A DNA stretch of 64,000 nucleotides from Verrucomicrobiota bacterium (GCA_018648805.1 JABGQM010000002.1:1-64000), one strand, 5' to 3'; shown: positions 49,959-58,276, numbered from the stretch's first letter. Notes: generated by a model not told the origin, from the letters alone. Made by a program: numbers and translations.

Positions 49959-51209
49959 ATGAAACAACTCGTAATACTCGGCGCCGGCACGGCGGGCACC
50001 ATGATGGCCAACCACCTGGTACGTAAACTCGACAAACAGGAGTGGGCCCTCACCATCGTCGACGAACACAAGACCCACTACTACCAGCCGGGCTTTCTGT
50101 TCATCCCGTTCGGAACCTATACCGAGCAGGACGTCTGCAAGCCCAAGACTAAGTTCATCCCGAAAGGCGTCACACATGTTGATGCCGGTATTGACCAGGT
50201 CAAACCGGACGCCAATGAGGTCCTCCTCAAGAATGGCAACACTCTCCCCTACGACATCCTGATCATTGCAACGGGGTCGAAGATCGTCCCGGATGAAACG
50301 CAAGGGATGCTGGGCGACGGCTGGCGGCGTGACATTTTTGATTTCTATACGATCGAGGGCGCCACGGCGCTACGCGACCGCTTGAAAGAGTGGAAGGGCG
50401 GCAAACTGGTCATTCATCTGAATGAGATGCCCATCAAGTGCCCTGTGGCGCCGCTTGAATTTACGCTGCTGGCCGAAGCCTTTCTGACCCAGCAGGGCAC
50501 ACGTGACGCCACCGAGATTCACTATCTGTCGCCGCTCTCGGAGGCCTTCACCAAGCACAACTGCTCCGTGGTTCTGGGCGGCATGCTGACCGACAAGAAG
50601 ATCACCTTCGTGCCGGACTTTCAGTGCGAGCGGATTGATGCGGCCAACAAGAAGATCGTCTCCTACGATGAACGCGAGGTGGAGTATGATCTGCTCGTGA
50701 CGATCCCGACCAATATGGGCGACGACTGCATGGCGCGCTCAGGGCTGGGGGATGACCTGAATTTTGTACCCACCGACAAGCACACGCTGCAGTCGAAGGC
50801 CCATGCGAACATCTTCGCGATTGGCGATGCGACCAACCTGCCCAGCTCAAAGGCGGGATCGGTCGCCCATTTCCAGGCGGACGTCCTGACGGAGAACATC
50901 CAGCGATTCATCGCAGGCAAGCCGCTTGAACCGGGCTTTGACGGCCACGCCAACTGCTTCATTGAGTCGGGATACAACAAGGCGTTCCTGATCGACTTCA
51001 ATTACGATGTCGAGCCCGTTGAGGGGGCCTTTCCGCTCCCCGTTGTGGGGCCGTTCAAGCTGCTCAAAGAGACGTGGATCAACCACATGGGCAAACTGGC
51101 CTTCCGCTGGATCTATTGGAACATGTTGCTGAAGGGAATCCCGATGCCGGGCATCACCACCAAGATGTCTCTCGTCGGAAAGAAGATTAACAAACAGAAA
51201 GGAGCATAA
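49959..51209 (+). CDS. Sulfide:quinone oxidoreductase-type FAD enzyme
   Basis: 416 residues. FAD binding at the N-terminus (LVILGAGTAGTMMANHL), the second flavin motif IFAIGDATNLPSSKAGSVAHFQ and a Cys in KCPVAPLEFT (C161) match the SQR pattern, along with C60 and a later Cys in HANCFIESGY. The C-terminal part has amphipathic stretches for membrane attachment. SQR oxidises sulfide to polysulfide and reduces quinone at the membrane. It starts immediately after the ArsR stop with GAGGAG upstream, and the DsrC/TusE- and DsrE-like genes follow. A type III or VI SQR versus a related dehydrogenase cannot be separated by eye. Confidence 0.88.
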   Translation: MKQLVILGAGTAGTMMANHLVRKLDKQEWALTIVDEHKTHYYQPGFLFIPFGTYTEQDVCKPKTKFIPKGVTHVDAGIDQVKPDANEVLLKNGNTLPYDILIIATGSKIVPDETQGMLGDGWRRDIFDFYTIEGATALRDRLKEWKGGKLVIHLNEMPIKCPVAPLEFTLLAEAFLTQQGTRDATEIHYLSPLSEAFTKHNCSVVLGGMLTDKKITFVPDFQCERIDAANKKIVSYDEREVEYDLLVTIPTNMGDDCMARSGLGDDLNFVPTDKHTLQSKAHANIFAIGDATNLPSSKAGSVAHFQADVLTENIQRFIAGKPLEPGFDGHANCFIESGYNKAFLIDFNYDVEPVEGAFPLPVVGPFKLLKETWINHMGKLAFRWIYWNMLLKGIPMPGITTKMSLVGKKINKQKGA

Positions 51210-51213
51210 CGCT

Positions 51214-51531
51214 ATGCCAACCGCAGATATCGCAGGCGTCACCGTTGACGTGAATGAAGAGGGGTACCTAACCGATCCGAGTCAATGGACCAAACCCGTT
51301 GGCGAGGCCATCGCGGCCGAGCTGGGGATTGCACCCATGACCGAAGGACACTGGAAGCTGATTGACTTCCTGCAGAAGGATTACGCCGCGCAGGGACAGA
51401 TGCCGACCATCCGCCGCGTCAAGAACGCCGGCGGCATCCCCATCAAAGAGCTGTACGAGCTCTATCCCGGTGGCCCTCTGAAGAAGGCCTCCAAAATTGC
51501 CGGTCTACCCAAACCCGCCAGCTGCGTCTAA
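51214..51531 (+). CDS. TusE/DsrC/DsvC-family sulfur carrier protein
   Basis: 105 residues with the family fold and the flexible arm ending KASKIAGLPKPASCV. The penultimate Cys104 (CysA) is present, while the second arm Cys expected 11 residues earlier is Ser93. This makes it TusE-like or a regulatory DsrC variant rather than the two-Cys substrate of dissimilatory sulfite reductase. It probably receives persulfide sulfur and passes it on. AGGAG lies 9 nt before the ATG; the gene sits between SQR and DsrE-type genes in an operon. Confidence 0.9.
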   Translation: MPTADIAGVTVDVNEEGYLTDPSQWTKPVGEAIAAELGIAPMTEGHWKLIDFLQKDYAAQGQMPTIRRVKNAGGIPIKELYELYPGGPLKKASKIAGLPKPASCV

Positions 51532-51549
51532 AGAGAGGAAGTCATCATC

Positions 51550-52050
51550 ATGTCAGAAGCCAACGACAAGATCACAAAAGTATCAATCGTCTGCTCCAAG
51601 GGATCATTGGAGGGAGTCTATCCGGCTCTCATCATGGCCAATGGCGCACGCATGGAGGGCATTGAGGCCTCCATCTTCTTCACGTTTTTCGGGTTGTACG
51701 CGATCCTGAAGGACTACAACGACAAGATCAAGATTGCCACCGTCGGCAACCCGGCCATGCGCGTGCCGGATGCCAAGGGGATGTCGCTGCCGACCTGGAT
51801 GGGCTCCATCCCGGGCATGTCGGCTTTCGCGACCAAGATGATGAACAAGGAGATGGAACAGCTCGACATTCCGCCCATCCCGGAATTCATTGAGATGATC
51901 TGCGATGCCGGCGGCAAGATCTACGCCTGCAAGGCCACGGTGGATATGTTCCACCTGAGCGAGGCAGACTTCTGCCCGCAGATGGAGAAGGTCCTGACCG
52001 TCGGGGAGTTCTACGAGCTCTCGGCGGGCTCCCAGATCATCTTTACCTGA
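51550..52050 (+). CDS. DsrE/DsrF/DrsH-like sulfur relay protein (DsrE2-like)
   Basis: 166 residues. SIVCSKGSLEGVYPALIMANGAR with a Cys in the first loop and FFTFFGLYAIL mark the DsrE2/DrsH-like type, and a second Cys appears in GGKIYACKATVDMF, the site usually carrying persulfide. These proteins relay sulfur, often membrane-associated. GAGGAAG lies 8 nt before the ATG. It is the last gene of the ArsR-SQR-DsrC/TusE-DsrE unit and is followed directly by a hairpin repeat that may end transcription. Confidence 0.9.
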   Translation: MSEANDKITKVSIVCSKGSLEGVYPALIMANGARMEGIEASIFFTFFGLYAILKDYNDKIKIATVGNPAMRVPDAKGMSLPTWMGSIPGMSAFATKMMNKEMEQLDIPPIPEFIEMICDAGGKIYACKATVDMFHLSEADFCPQMEKVLTVGEFYELSAGSQIIFT

Positions 52051-52053
52051 AGA

Positions 52054-52127
52054 AGGCTGTAGCGGTTTAGGCTATAGGCTGTAGGGGACACTCTTCCTAC
52101 AGTCTACAGCCTAATAGCCTACAGCCT
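52054..52127. repeat. AGGCTGT heptamer hairpin at a convergent junction
   Basis: Words AGGCTGT and TAGGCTA on the left pair imperfectly with their complements on the right (about 33 nt each side). It starts 4 nt after the DsrE stop and ends 16 nt before the convergent parvulin stop, so it may terminate both transcripts. Confidence 0.75.
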
Positions 52128-52143
52128 GGCGCCCAGCGGGCGC

Positions 52144-53025
52144 CTAATCGGTGATCTCGATAGTGGCCTTGGTCTTGAGGTCGTTGACGTAGGTGGAGAT
52201 GATTTCGCCACGGTTGACGTGGCGCAGGAAATCCCGCACTTGGTCGTGTGCGTCATCGATCGAGGCCGGCCCACCCTCTTCGTGGCCCAACTTGCGGATA
52301 ATGTGGAAGCCAAACGAGCTTTCGATGATCTCACTGAGGGCGCCCACCTCCATATCGAAAACCGCCTCGTCGAATTCCGCCACCATCATGCCGCGGCTGA
52401 ACCAGCCCAGGCTGCCGCCGGCGCGTGCGCCGCTGGGACAGGACGAGTTGGCGGCGGCCAGTTCGGAAAAGTCTTCGCCGGCTTCAATGCGGGCGCGCAG
52501 CATCTCGACCCGTGAACGCGCCGTGGCGGTGTCGGCCTCGGAATCGGAATCCGGCGTGATCAGAATATGCTGCGCCTGGGCGCGGTCGGCGCGGGTGTAC
52601 TCCTCCTCGTGTCCATCGAAGTGAGCCTGGATCTGCTCCTCAGTGGGATCCGCAACCCCTGCCGTGATTTTCTCGACCAGGATATCCATCTTGCGACCGC
52701 GCGCCACGCCCTCACGCACCATCTCGAGCGTCAGGCCCTGATGGGTCAGCTGCTTGGCGAAGCCTTCGTCGCCGCCGCAGTTCTCTTTCATCTCGTTGAT
52801 ACGCTCATCCACATCGTCTTCGGAAACAGGTAGATCCAACCGCTCGGCCTCGCTCATCAGGAGTTTGGCCCCGATGGCCTGTCCCTTGGCGCGCTCGCGC
52901 AGCACCTCCATCTGTTCGCGCACCTGGTCGGGCGACATATGCTCTGAGTAGAACCGCACCAACCGGTCCAGCTCGTACTGCACGGCCTGCGTGGGAATCA
53001 CCTCACCATTAATCGTAATCGGCAT
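52144..53025 (-). CDS. Parvulin-type peptidyl-prolyl isomerase
   Basis: 293 residues. An N-terminal SurA-like helical part with conserved Cys in MKENCGGDEGF precedes a parvulin domain with AQHILITPDSDSEADTA, GGSLGWFSRGMMVAEFDEAVF and SSFGFHIIRKLGHEEGG. No signal peptide is evident. The role is folding assistance. It is the second parvulin in the window. A P-loop kinase gene ends 2 nt upstream on the same strand, and it faces the sulfur operon across a hairpin. Confidence 0.9.
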   Translation of the reverse strand: MPITINGEVIPTQAVQYELDRLVRFYSEHMSPDQVREQMEVLRERAKGQAIGAKLLMSEAERLDLPVSEDDVDERINEMKENCGGDEGFAKQLTHQGLTLEMVREGVARGRKMDILVEKITAGVADPTEEQIQAHFDGHEEEYTRADRAQAQHILITPDSDSEADTATARSRVEMLRARIEAGEDFSELAAANSSCPSGARAGGSLGWFSRGMMVAEFDEAVFDMEVGALSEIIESSFGFHIIRKLGHEEGGPASIDDAHDQVRDFLRHVNRGEIISTYVNDLKTKATIEITD

Positions 53026-53027
53026 CT

Positions 53028-53765
53028 TTATCTCGCTTTCGTCTCACTCGCGCTCTGGTTCAACATCTCCACAATAGCGTCCGGCGTGGTCTCTACCGCC
53101 ACCGGGACGAGGCGGAGTTGTACCCCTTCGGACCGATAGTGGTCAAGCAGGGGATGCGTGCGGGCGGCGTATAGTTCCAGTTTGGCTGCGATCTGAGCCA
53201 CCGAATCGTCGATGCGATTGCCGCGATCACCGCCGCTGTTGGTGGCGATACGGTCGTGCACGACCTCGGCGGTGCACTCCAGGGCCACGACGCGTGTGAC
53301 GCGCAGCACCTCGCCCACATCGCGCGCCTGTCCGGCGTGACGCGGCAGACCGTTGAGCACCACGAGATCCTGCGCCTCCACCCCATTTTCGACCATGAAG
53401 GCTTCCAGTATGGCCCGCGCGATATAGAAGGTTTCATCCTCAAGCAGGGCGCCTTCGGTCAGCACCTTCTGCAGGTAGGCCCGGTCGTCCGCGGTCAAGC
53501 CGCAGCCGCCCTCCTCTGCCACGCGTCGCAATTGCGCACCGAAATCGAAATGCACGCAGCGTCGGCCACCCAGCCCCTGCGCGGCCAGCAGATCCCCCAA
53601 AGGTGTCTTACCCGCCCCCGTCGGCCCCAACAGCAATATGGCCTCACATCTAACGGATGAACGGCCGGTCCCCTGCGGCCTTGCGTCGCAGGAACCCGAG
53701 ATCTCTTCCTCCTGCGACGCAAGGTCGCAGGGGGGCCACGATCCTGACGTGCACTTCGGCTTACC
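53028..53765 (-). CDS. Adenylate-kinase-like P-loop nucleotide kinase
   Basis: 245 residues from ATG 53765. The P-loop is GPTGAGKT (48-55), then HFDFGAQLRRVAEEGG, LEDETFYIARAILEAF and VVLNGLPRHAGQARDV, which follow the adenylate-kinase order (NMP-binding region and the D/GLPR segment), and CTAEVVHDRIATNSGGDRGNRIDD as a lid-like part. Similarity is clear for the fold but not for substrate. The first 40 residues are partly encoded by a 24-bp inverted repeat (53670-53693 and 53710-53733), so the N-terminus is atypical. GGGAG precedes 53765 by 5 nt; a later non-ATG start near the P-loop is possible. The parvulin gene follows 2 nt later. Confidence 0.72.
   Translation of the reverse strand, partial: GKPKCTSGSWPPCDLASQEEEISGSCDARPQGTGRSSVRCEAILLLGPTGAGKTPLGDLLAAQGLGGRRCVHFDFGAQLRRVAEEGGCGLTADDRAYLQKVLTEGALLEDETFYIARAILEAFMVENGVEAQDLVVLNGLPRHAGQARDVGEVLRVTRVVALECTAEVVHDRIATNSGGDRGNRIDDSVAQIAAKLELYAARTHPLLDHYRSEGVQLRLVPVAVETTPDAIVEMLNQSASETKAR
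53670..53733. repeat. 24-bp inverted repeat within the N-terminal codons of the P-loop kinase gene
   Basis: Arms at 53670-53693 and 53710-53733 match at 23 of 24 positions with a 16-nt loop. It belongs to the same intergenic hairpin class in architecture but lies inside an open reading frame, in frame, encoding the paired segments CDLASQ and CDARPQ. Confidence 0.75.
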
Positions 53766-53782
53766 CATCGTCACTCCCAGTG

Positions 53783-53810
53783 TTGACTTCAAAGAATCAG
53801 CCCGTATGAT
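53783..53810 (+). promoter_or_regulatory. Promoter of dtd, nearly leaderless
   Basis: TTGACT (53783-53788) and TATGAT (53805-53810) are 16 nt apart. Transcription near 53817 leaves only about 7 nt before the ATG at 53824, and there is no Shine-Dalgarno sequence. Confidence 0.6.
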
Positions 53811-53823
53811 GCCGTTTTTCACC

Positions 53824-54270
53824 ATGAAAGCAATCATTCAGAGAGCCACACGGGGCAGCGTGACCGTTGAGGGCGAAACACTTGGATCGATCGGTCCGGG
53901 CTACGTCATCTTGCTGGGCGTGCGCCAAGGCGACACCGAGGAGGCGGCCCGCGCCCTGGCCTGCAAGACGGTCGCCCTGCGCATTTTCGCCGACGAGGCC
54001 GGTAAGATGAACCGCTCGATTCAAGCCATCAAAGGTGAGGTCCTGGTCATCTCGCAGTTCACGCTCTACGCCGACACGCGCAAGGGCAACCGCCCCAGCT
54101 TCATCCGCGCCGCCGCGCCCGCGCTGGCGGAGCAGCTCTACGAGTTGTACGTCGGAGCCCTGCGCGCCGAGATGGGCCCCGCACGTGTGCGCACCGGCCG
54201 CTTCGGCGCCATGATGCAGGTCGAACTGGTCAACGACGGCCCGGTCACGATCGAATTGACAACGGACTAG
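53824..54270 (+). CDS. dtd: D-aminoacyl-tRNA deacylase (DTD)
   Basis: 148 residues, the standard DTD length. SQFTLYADTRKGNRPSF and the C-terminal NDGPVTI carry the SQxxL and Gly-cisPro motifs that bind the D-amino acid, with RTGRFGAMMQVEL preceding. It removes D-amino acids and glycine mischarged on tRNA in the cytosol. Start ATG 53824 fits the family N-terminus (MKAIIQRATRGSV). It is divergent from the P-loop kinase gene 58 nt away. Confidence 0.95.
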   Translation: MKAIIQRATRGSVTVEGETLGSIGPGYVILLGVRQGDTEEAARALACKTVALRIFADEAGKMNRSIQAIKGEVLVISQFTLYADTRKGNRPSFIRAAAPALAEQLYELYVGALRAEMGPARVRTGRFGAMMQVELVNDGPVTIELTTD

Positions 54271-54365
54271 GGGAAGTAGTCAGTAGACAGTAGGTAGGGG
54301 TAGGGGGAAGGATCCCGTCCTGAAATGGGTTGTCACTCGGTAGGAGGGAGACCAGGCTAAGATCG

Positions 54366-54500
54366 GTTCAGTTGACGACAAAGTTCACGGAACAGTTGAG
54401 CGGGATAGTTCACGACGAAGTTCACGGAATAGTAGGGCCTCCGCCTGCATCGTGAACTTTGTCGTGAACTGAAACGAAACTAACTATCTCGTCAACTTTG
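54366..54500. repeat. 12-nt GTTCACG-word repeat, second copy
   Basis: AGTTCACGACGAAGTTCACG at 54407-54426 pairs with CGTGAACTTTGTCGTGAACT at 54451-54470 with one mismatch. The same 20-mer occurs at 20275-20294, 34 kb away, and the surrounding 12-nt words match that element. Confidence 0.8.
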
Positions 54501-54703
54501 TCGAGAACTGCATCGAATCTGCCGCGCGCCAGCGATATGGAGCTCTTGACGGTCCATGCGAGTGACAGCTTAAGATCGGGACGGCACCGAGTCAGAATGA
54601 GACCCTCGGCTCTGCTGGCCCCGTGCGTGCTTGCGAGTCGGTCGCTGACGACTGAATTCTGACTACTTGCCTTTTGGGCTGTAGCTTCTTTCGGGGGTCG
54701 TGG

Positions 54704-54709
54704 TATGAT
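54704..54709 (+). promoter_or_regulatory. Extended -10 promoter of the hypothetical-leuCD-parA operon
   Basis: TATGAT (54704-54709) is preceded by TG one base upstream (54701-54702), an extended -10 form. No good -35 is present. The leader would be about 40 nt to the GTG at 54754. Confidence 0.4.
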
Positions 54710-54753
54710 CCTTGTTCGGTCAACCGCAGGGGTAGCCACGGGAAACGTGAATT

Positions 54754-55452
54754 GTGGACGAAAAAAAGTCATTTGATTTCTGGTATGCGGTCAACAACAC
54801 CGAGATTGTTCTGATGCCGAACCAGCATCTGGAGACGTTCGGCGCCACCGTGCTGAACTACCGGCTGGTCTCGGAGATGATGGACTCGGTCAACCAGATC
54901 CGCGTGCGCGAAGGCCGGATCCAGGCCCACCAGCCCCACATCATCACGCCCGAGGCCTATTCGGAAACGATTCTCGAGGGTTTCGGCGAGCAGGCCGGGC
55001 AGTATGTCGACTGGCTCAAGGAGCATGAGAGCGACATCCGCATTCTGCAGTACGGCTACACCCTCAAGCAGGAGGCGTTCAGTGAGCATGTGATCACGGA
55101 CGACCTCAAGAACGTGGTCGAGCGCATCAAAGGCGAAGTCGAGAACGGTAGCGATCCGCACACAGCCGTGGTGCAGGGCGTCGACGATCCGTGGGATGTC
55201 TGCCTGGTCAAGCTGTTCTGGGAGGTGATTCGCCTGTCGGCCGCCCCTAACATTCGCGAACTACAGAAGCGCCGCATGTTCGAAAACGAGAACGGGGTAC
55301 CACGCGGCGTACGCAACGAGATTGATGCCGCCTTTGCCGCGGCCAGCCGGGACCCGTCCCAGATCGAAGCCCTGGCGAACAAGCTGCAGCGCTACAACCT
55401 GTTTGATGAGTACCAGGACCGTTTTTTCTCCCTGGTAAAAGGAAGAGGATAG
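54754..55452 (+). CDS. Conserved-looking hypothetical protein
   Basis: 232 residues with no family I recognise. It is soluble and mixed alpha/beta, with IIPE-like acidic helices in the second half (LKNVVERIKGEVENG, EALANKLQRYNLFDEYQDRFFSLVKGRG). No signal peptide, no Cys clusters, one Cys in WDVCLVKLFWEVIRL. A GTG start at 54754 is used because the frame opens there; the ribosome-binding site is weak. It ends 12 nt before leuC, so it may share its transcript, but a role in leucine synthesis is not implied. Confidence 0.75.
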   Translation: MDEKKSFDFWYAVNNTEIVLMPNQHLETFGATVLNYRLVSEMMDSVNQIRVREGRIQAHQPHIITPEAYSETILEGFGEQAGQYVDWLKEHESDIRILQYGYTLKQEAFSEHVITDDLKNVVERIKGEVENGSDPHTAVVQGVDDPWDVCLVKLFWEVIRLSAAPNIRELQKRRMFENENGVPRGVRNEIDAAFAAASRDPSQIEALANKLQRYNLFDEYQDRFFSLVKGRG

Positions 55453-55464
55453 GAAGCACCCGCC

Positions 55465-56763
55465 ATGAGCATGACCATTACAGAAAAAATTCTAGCCCGC
55501 GCCGCCGGGAGGGACGACGTGAAACCGGGCGACAACATCTGGGTCAATGCCGATATCCTGTTGACCCACGACGTGTGTGGTCCGGGAACGATCGGCGTCT
55601 TTAAGCGCGAATTTGGAGAGGACGCCGCCGTGTGGTCACGCGAAGGCGTGGTGATCATCCCCGACCACTACATCTTCACCAAGGACGTCAAGGCCCACCG
55701 CAACATCGATATTCTGCGCGACTTTGTTAAGGCACAGGATCTGCCGTACTACTATGATCCGGGCACCTCCCACTACAAGGGCGTCTGCCATGTGGCCATG
55801 CCGCAGGAGGGACATGTACGCCCCGGCGAGATCATCTTCGGCACCGACTCGCATACCTGCACGCACGGCGCCCTGGGCGCGTTTGCGACCGGCATTGGCA
55901 ACACGGACGCCGGCTTCGTGATGGGCACCGGCAAGCTGCTGATCAAGGTACCCGAGACGCTGCGTTTCACACTGAACGGCCAACTGCCCAAGGGCGTGGT
56001 GGCCAAAGACATCATCCTGCGCGCGATCGGCGACATCGGGGTCGATGGCGCCACCTACTGTGCCTTGGAGTTTGATGGCGACGGCATCCAGCACCTGAGT
56101 GTTGAAGACCGCATGACCATCTGCAACATGGCGATCGAGGCGGGCGGCAAGAACGGCATCATCGCCGCCGACGAGGTTGCGATGGAGTACGTGCGTGCCC
56201 GCACAGACAAGCCCTTTACCCCGCTGGCGAGCGACCCGGACTGCACGGTCAAGGAGCAGCGCACGTATGATCTCTCGACCTTTGTGCCCTGCGTCGCCGA
56301 GCCCAACCTGCCGGATAAGTATGCCGAGGCCGGCCAGCGCGAAGGGGTCGCCTTGACACGCGCCTATATCGGATCCTGCACGGGCGGCAAGATCTCCGAC
56401 TTCCTCATGGCGGCCGAGATTCTGAAGGACAGGAAGGTCAGCATCGACACCTTCCTCGTACCGGCAACCCAGGAGGTCGCCGAGGGGTTGATGTCCGAAC
56501 ATATCGACGGCAAATCGCTGGTCGAGATCTTCGCCGATGCGGGCTGCCTCGATATCGCGCCGCCCTCATGCGCCGCGTGCCTGGGCGGACCGCTCGACAC
56601 CTTCGGACGGGCCCAGACCGACGAGGTCGTGATCAGCACCACCAACCGCAACTTCATTGGACGCATGGGATCCAAGCAGGCACAGATCTATCTGGCCTCA
56701 CCCTACACCGTGGCCGCCTCGGCCGTCACAGGGCACATCACGGATCCGCGCCGGTTTCTGTAA
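55465..56763 (+). CDS. leuC: 3-isopropylmalate dehydratase large subunit (aconitase superfamily)
   Basis: 432 residues. Fe-S ligands are visible in GSCTGG and SCAACLGG, plus FGTDSHTCTHGALGAFATGIG earlier. The compact length and sequence match the LeuC/HacA type of archaea and many deep-branching bacteria, so isopropylmalate or homoaconitate could be the substrate. With LeuD next door the isopropylmalate isomerase role in leucine synthesis is most likely. ATG 55465 has AGGA 10 nt upstream. The small subunit gene follows 14 nt later. Confidence 0.93.
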   Translation: MSMTITEKILARAAGRDDVKPGDNIWVNADILLTHDVCGPGTIGVFKREFGEDAAVWSREGVVIIPDHYIFTKDVKAHRNIDILRDFVKAQDLPYYYDPGTSHYKGVCHVAMPQEGHVRPGEIIFGTDSHTCTHGALGAFATGIGNTDAGFVMGTGKLLIKVPETLRFTLNGQLPKGVVAKDIILRAIGDIGVDGATYCALEFDGDGIQHLSVEDRMTICNMAIEAGGKNGIIAADEVAMEYVRARTDKPFTPLASDPDCTVKEQRTYDLSTFVPCVAEPNLPDKYAEAGQREGVALTRAYIGSCTGGKISDFLMAAEILKDRKVSIDTFLVPATQEVAEGLMSEHIDGKSLVEIFADAGCLDIAPPSCAACLGGPLDTFGRAQTDEVVISTTNRNFIGRMGSKQAQIYLASPYTVAASAVTGHITDPRRFL

Positions 56764-56777
56764 GGAGAATACGAATC

Positions 56778-57329
56778 ATGAGCGAAGCACCCCCTGTCAT
56801 CAGCGGTAAGGTCTACGTGGTGGGCGACAACATCGACACCGACCAGATCATTCCGGCCCAGTATCTCAACCTGGTTCCCACGATTGCGGAGGAGTACCGC
56901 CAACTGGGCTCCTACGCCCTGATCGGCCTGCCCGACGACTACCCGCCCTTTATCGCCGAAGCTGAAATGGGGACGGCCTACCCGATCGTGATTGCGGGCC
57001 GCAATTTCGGTTGCGGCTCCTCGCGCGAGCACGCCCCGATCGCGCTCGGCGCGGCCGGCGTGAAGGCGGTCGTAGCCGACTCGTACGCGCGCATCTTCTT
57101 CCGCAACGCCGTGGCCACGGGCGAGCTCTACCCGATGGAGGCTGAGGTGCGACTGGTGGATCTGCTGCAGACCGGTGACGAAGCGACGCTCGACATCGGG
57201 GCCGGCACCCTGACGACTGCCGCGGGTGTAACCTACGACCTGAAACCGATTGGCGACGTGGCCCCCGTGGTCAGCGCGGGCGGTATCTTTGCCTACGCCC
57301 GCGAAACCGGCATGATCAGCGCCACCTAA
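56778..57329 (+). CDS. leuD: 3-isopropylmalate dehydratase small subunit
   Basis: 183 residues. VVGDNIDTDQIIPAQYL and AGRNFGCGSSREHAPIAL are the family motifs of the swivel domain that closes over the large subunit. AAGGAG is upstream of ATG 56778. It completes the LeuCD enzyme with the preceding gene; only the isomerase step of leucine synthesis is encoded here. Confidence 0.94.
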   Translation: MSEAPPVISGKVYVVGDNIDTDQIIPAQYLNLVPTIAEEYRQLGSYALIGLPDDYPPFIAEAEMGTAYPIVIAGRNFGCGSSREHAPIALGAAGVKAVVADSYARIFFRNAVATGELYPMEAEVRLVDLLQTGDEATLDIGAGTLTTAAGVTYDLKPIGDVAPVVSAGGIFAYARETGMISAT

Positions 57330-57344
57330 CCCGAGGATCCGCCG

Positions 57345-58235
57345 TTGGACGACCAGCTCCCCCCCATGCATCCGCCGCCTGAACCCGTGCCGCCCCCCCT
57401 GCCGGAGGCCATCGCGGAAGCACTGCCGCTGCCCCCGCCCCCGCCCGGCATGCAGACGCGCGTCGTGGCCGTGGCCAACCAGAAGGGCGGCGTGGGCAAG
57501 ACCACCACGACGATCAACCTGGCCGCCTGCCTGGCCGAGCGCGACCAACAGGTGCTCCTGATCGATCTGGACCCACAGGCCAACGCCACGAGCGGTCTGG
57601 GGGTGCCCCTGCAGGAAGGCGCCAGCCTCTACCGCGCCCTACTGGGCGAGGGCAGTGCGCTCGATCTGCTGCAGCCCACCATGATCCGCGGACTCGATAT
57701 CATTCCGTCCGAGCTCGACCTGGCCGGCTCCGAGGTGGATGTGGCGCGCCGGGACAACTACCTGCACTGCCTCAGCCGCGCGCTGGAGCCGCTCATCGCG
57801 GCGGGGCGGTACGACCTGATCCTGCTCGACTGTCCCCCCGCACTCGGGATCCTGACCATGAATGCCCTGACAGCCGCGCATGGCGTCTTGATTCCGATGC
57901 AGTGCGAGTATTACGCCCTTGAGGGGTTGAGCGTGATGGTGCGGTTGGTACAGCAGCTGCGCGACAGCGGGGCGAACGGCCGCCTCGGCATTGAGGGCAT
58001 CCTGATGACCATGTTTGATGCGCGAACGCGTCTTTCGGGCGAAGTCGTCAGCGAAGTGCGCAAACACTTCGCCACGCAGGTCTACGCCACGGCCATTCCG
58101 CGCAACGTGCGCTTGAGCGAGGCGCCCAGCTACGGCCAGGCCATCATCGAGTATGACAAGCATTCACGTGGCGCCAAGGCCTACCAGGCTTTTGCGGATG
58201 AGTTCCTGGTGCGCTCGATCCAACGCGACGCCTAG
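57345..58235 (+). CDS. parA: ParA/Soj-family ATPase
   Basis: 296 residues. The deviant Walker A is KGGVGKTTTT (47-56), with LLIDLDPQAN and LILLDCPPALGILT as the other nucleotide motifs. The N-terminal 35 residues are proline-rich (PPPEPVPPPLPEA), uncommon for Soj. The TTG at 57345 is supported by GAGGA 7 nt upstream; ATG 57366 or 57450 would shorten or remove the tail. ParA proteins partition chromosomes or position complexes with a ParB partner, which is not found in this window. It is the last gene of the leu-linked run. Confidence 0.9.
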   Translation: MDDQLPPMHPPPEPVPPPLPEAIAEALPLPPPPPGMQTRVVAVANQKGGVGKTTTTINLAACLAERDQQVLLIDLDPQANATSGLGVPLQEGASLYRALLGEGSALDLLQPTMIRGLDIIPSELDLAGSEVDVARRDNYLHCLSRALEPLIAAGRYDLILLDCPPALGILTMNALTAAHGVLIPMQCEYYALEGLSVMVRLVQQLRDSGANGRLGIEGILMTMFDARTRLSGEVVSEVRKHFATQVYATAIPRNVRLSEAPSYGQAIIEYDKHSRGAKAYQAFADEFLVRSIQRDA

Positions 58236-58276
58236 TCCTACTATGACACAGGAATAGGCGAGGTCTCATGGGGGAC

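Larger units (their letters stand above)
54271..54753. other. 483-nt gap with two repeat families
   Basis: Near 54275-54311 are AGTAGTC-type heptamers in one orientation. The AAGTTCACG-word repeat at 54366-54500 follows. Downstream, TGTCACTCG (54331-54339) is inverted at 54559-54567, enclosing the repeat. The remainder before 54753 holds the promoter region of the hypothetical gene. No other ORF is supported. Confidence 0.65.
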
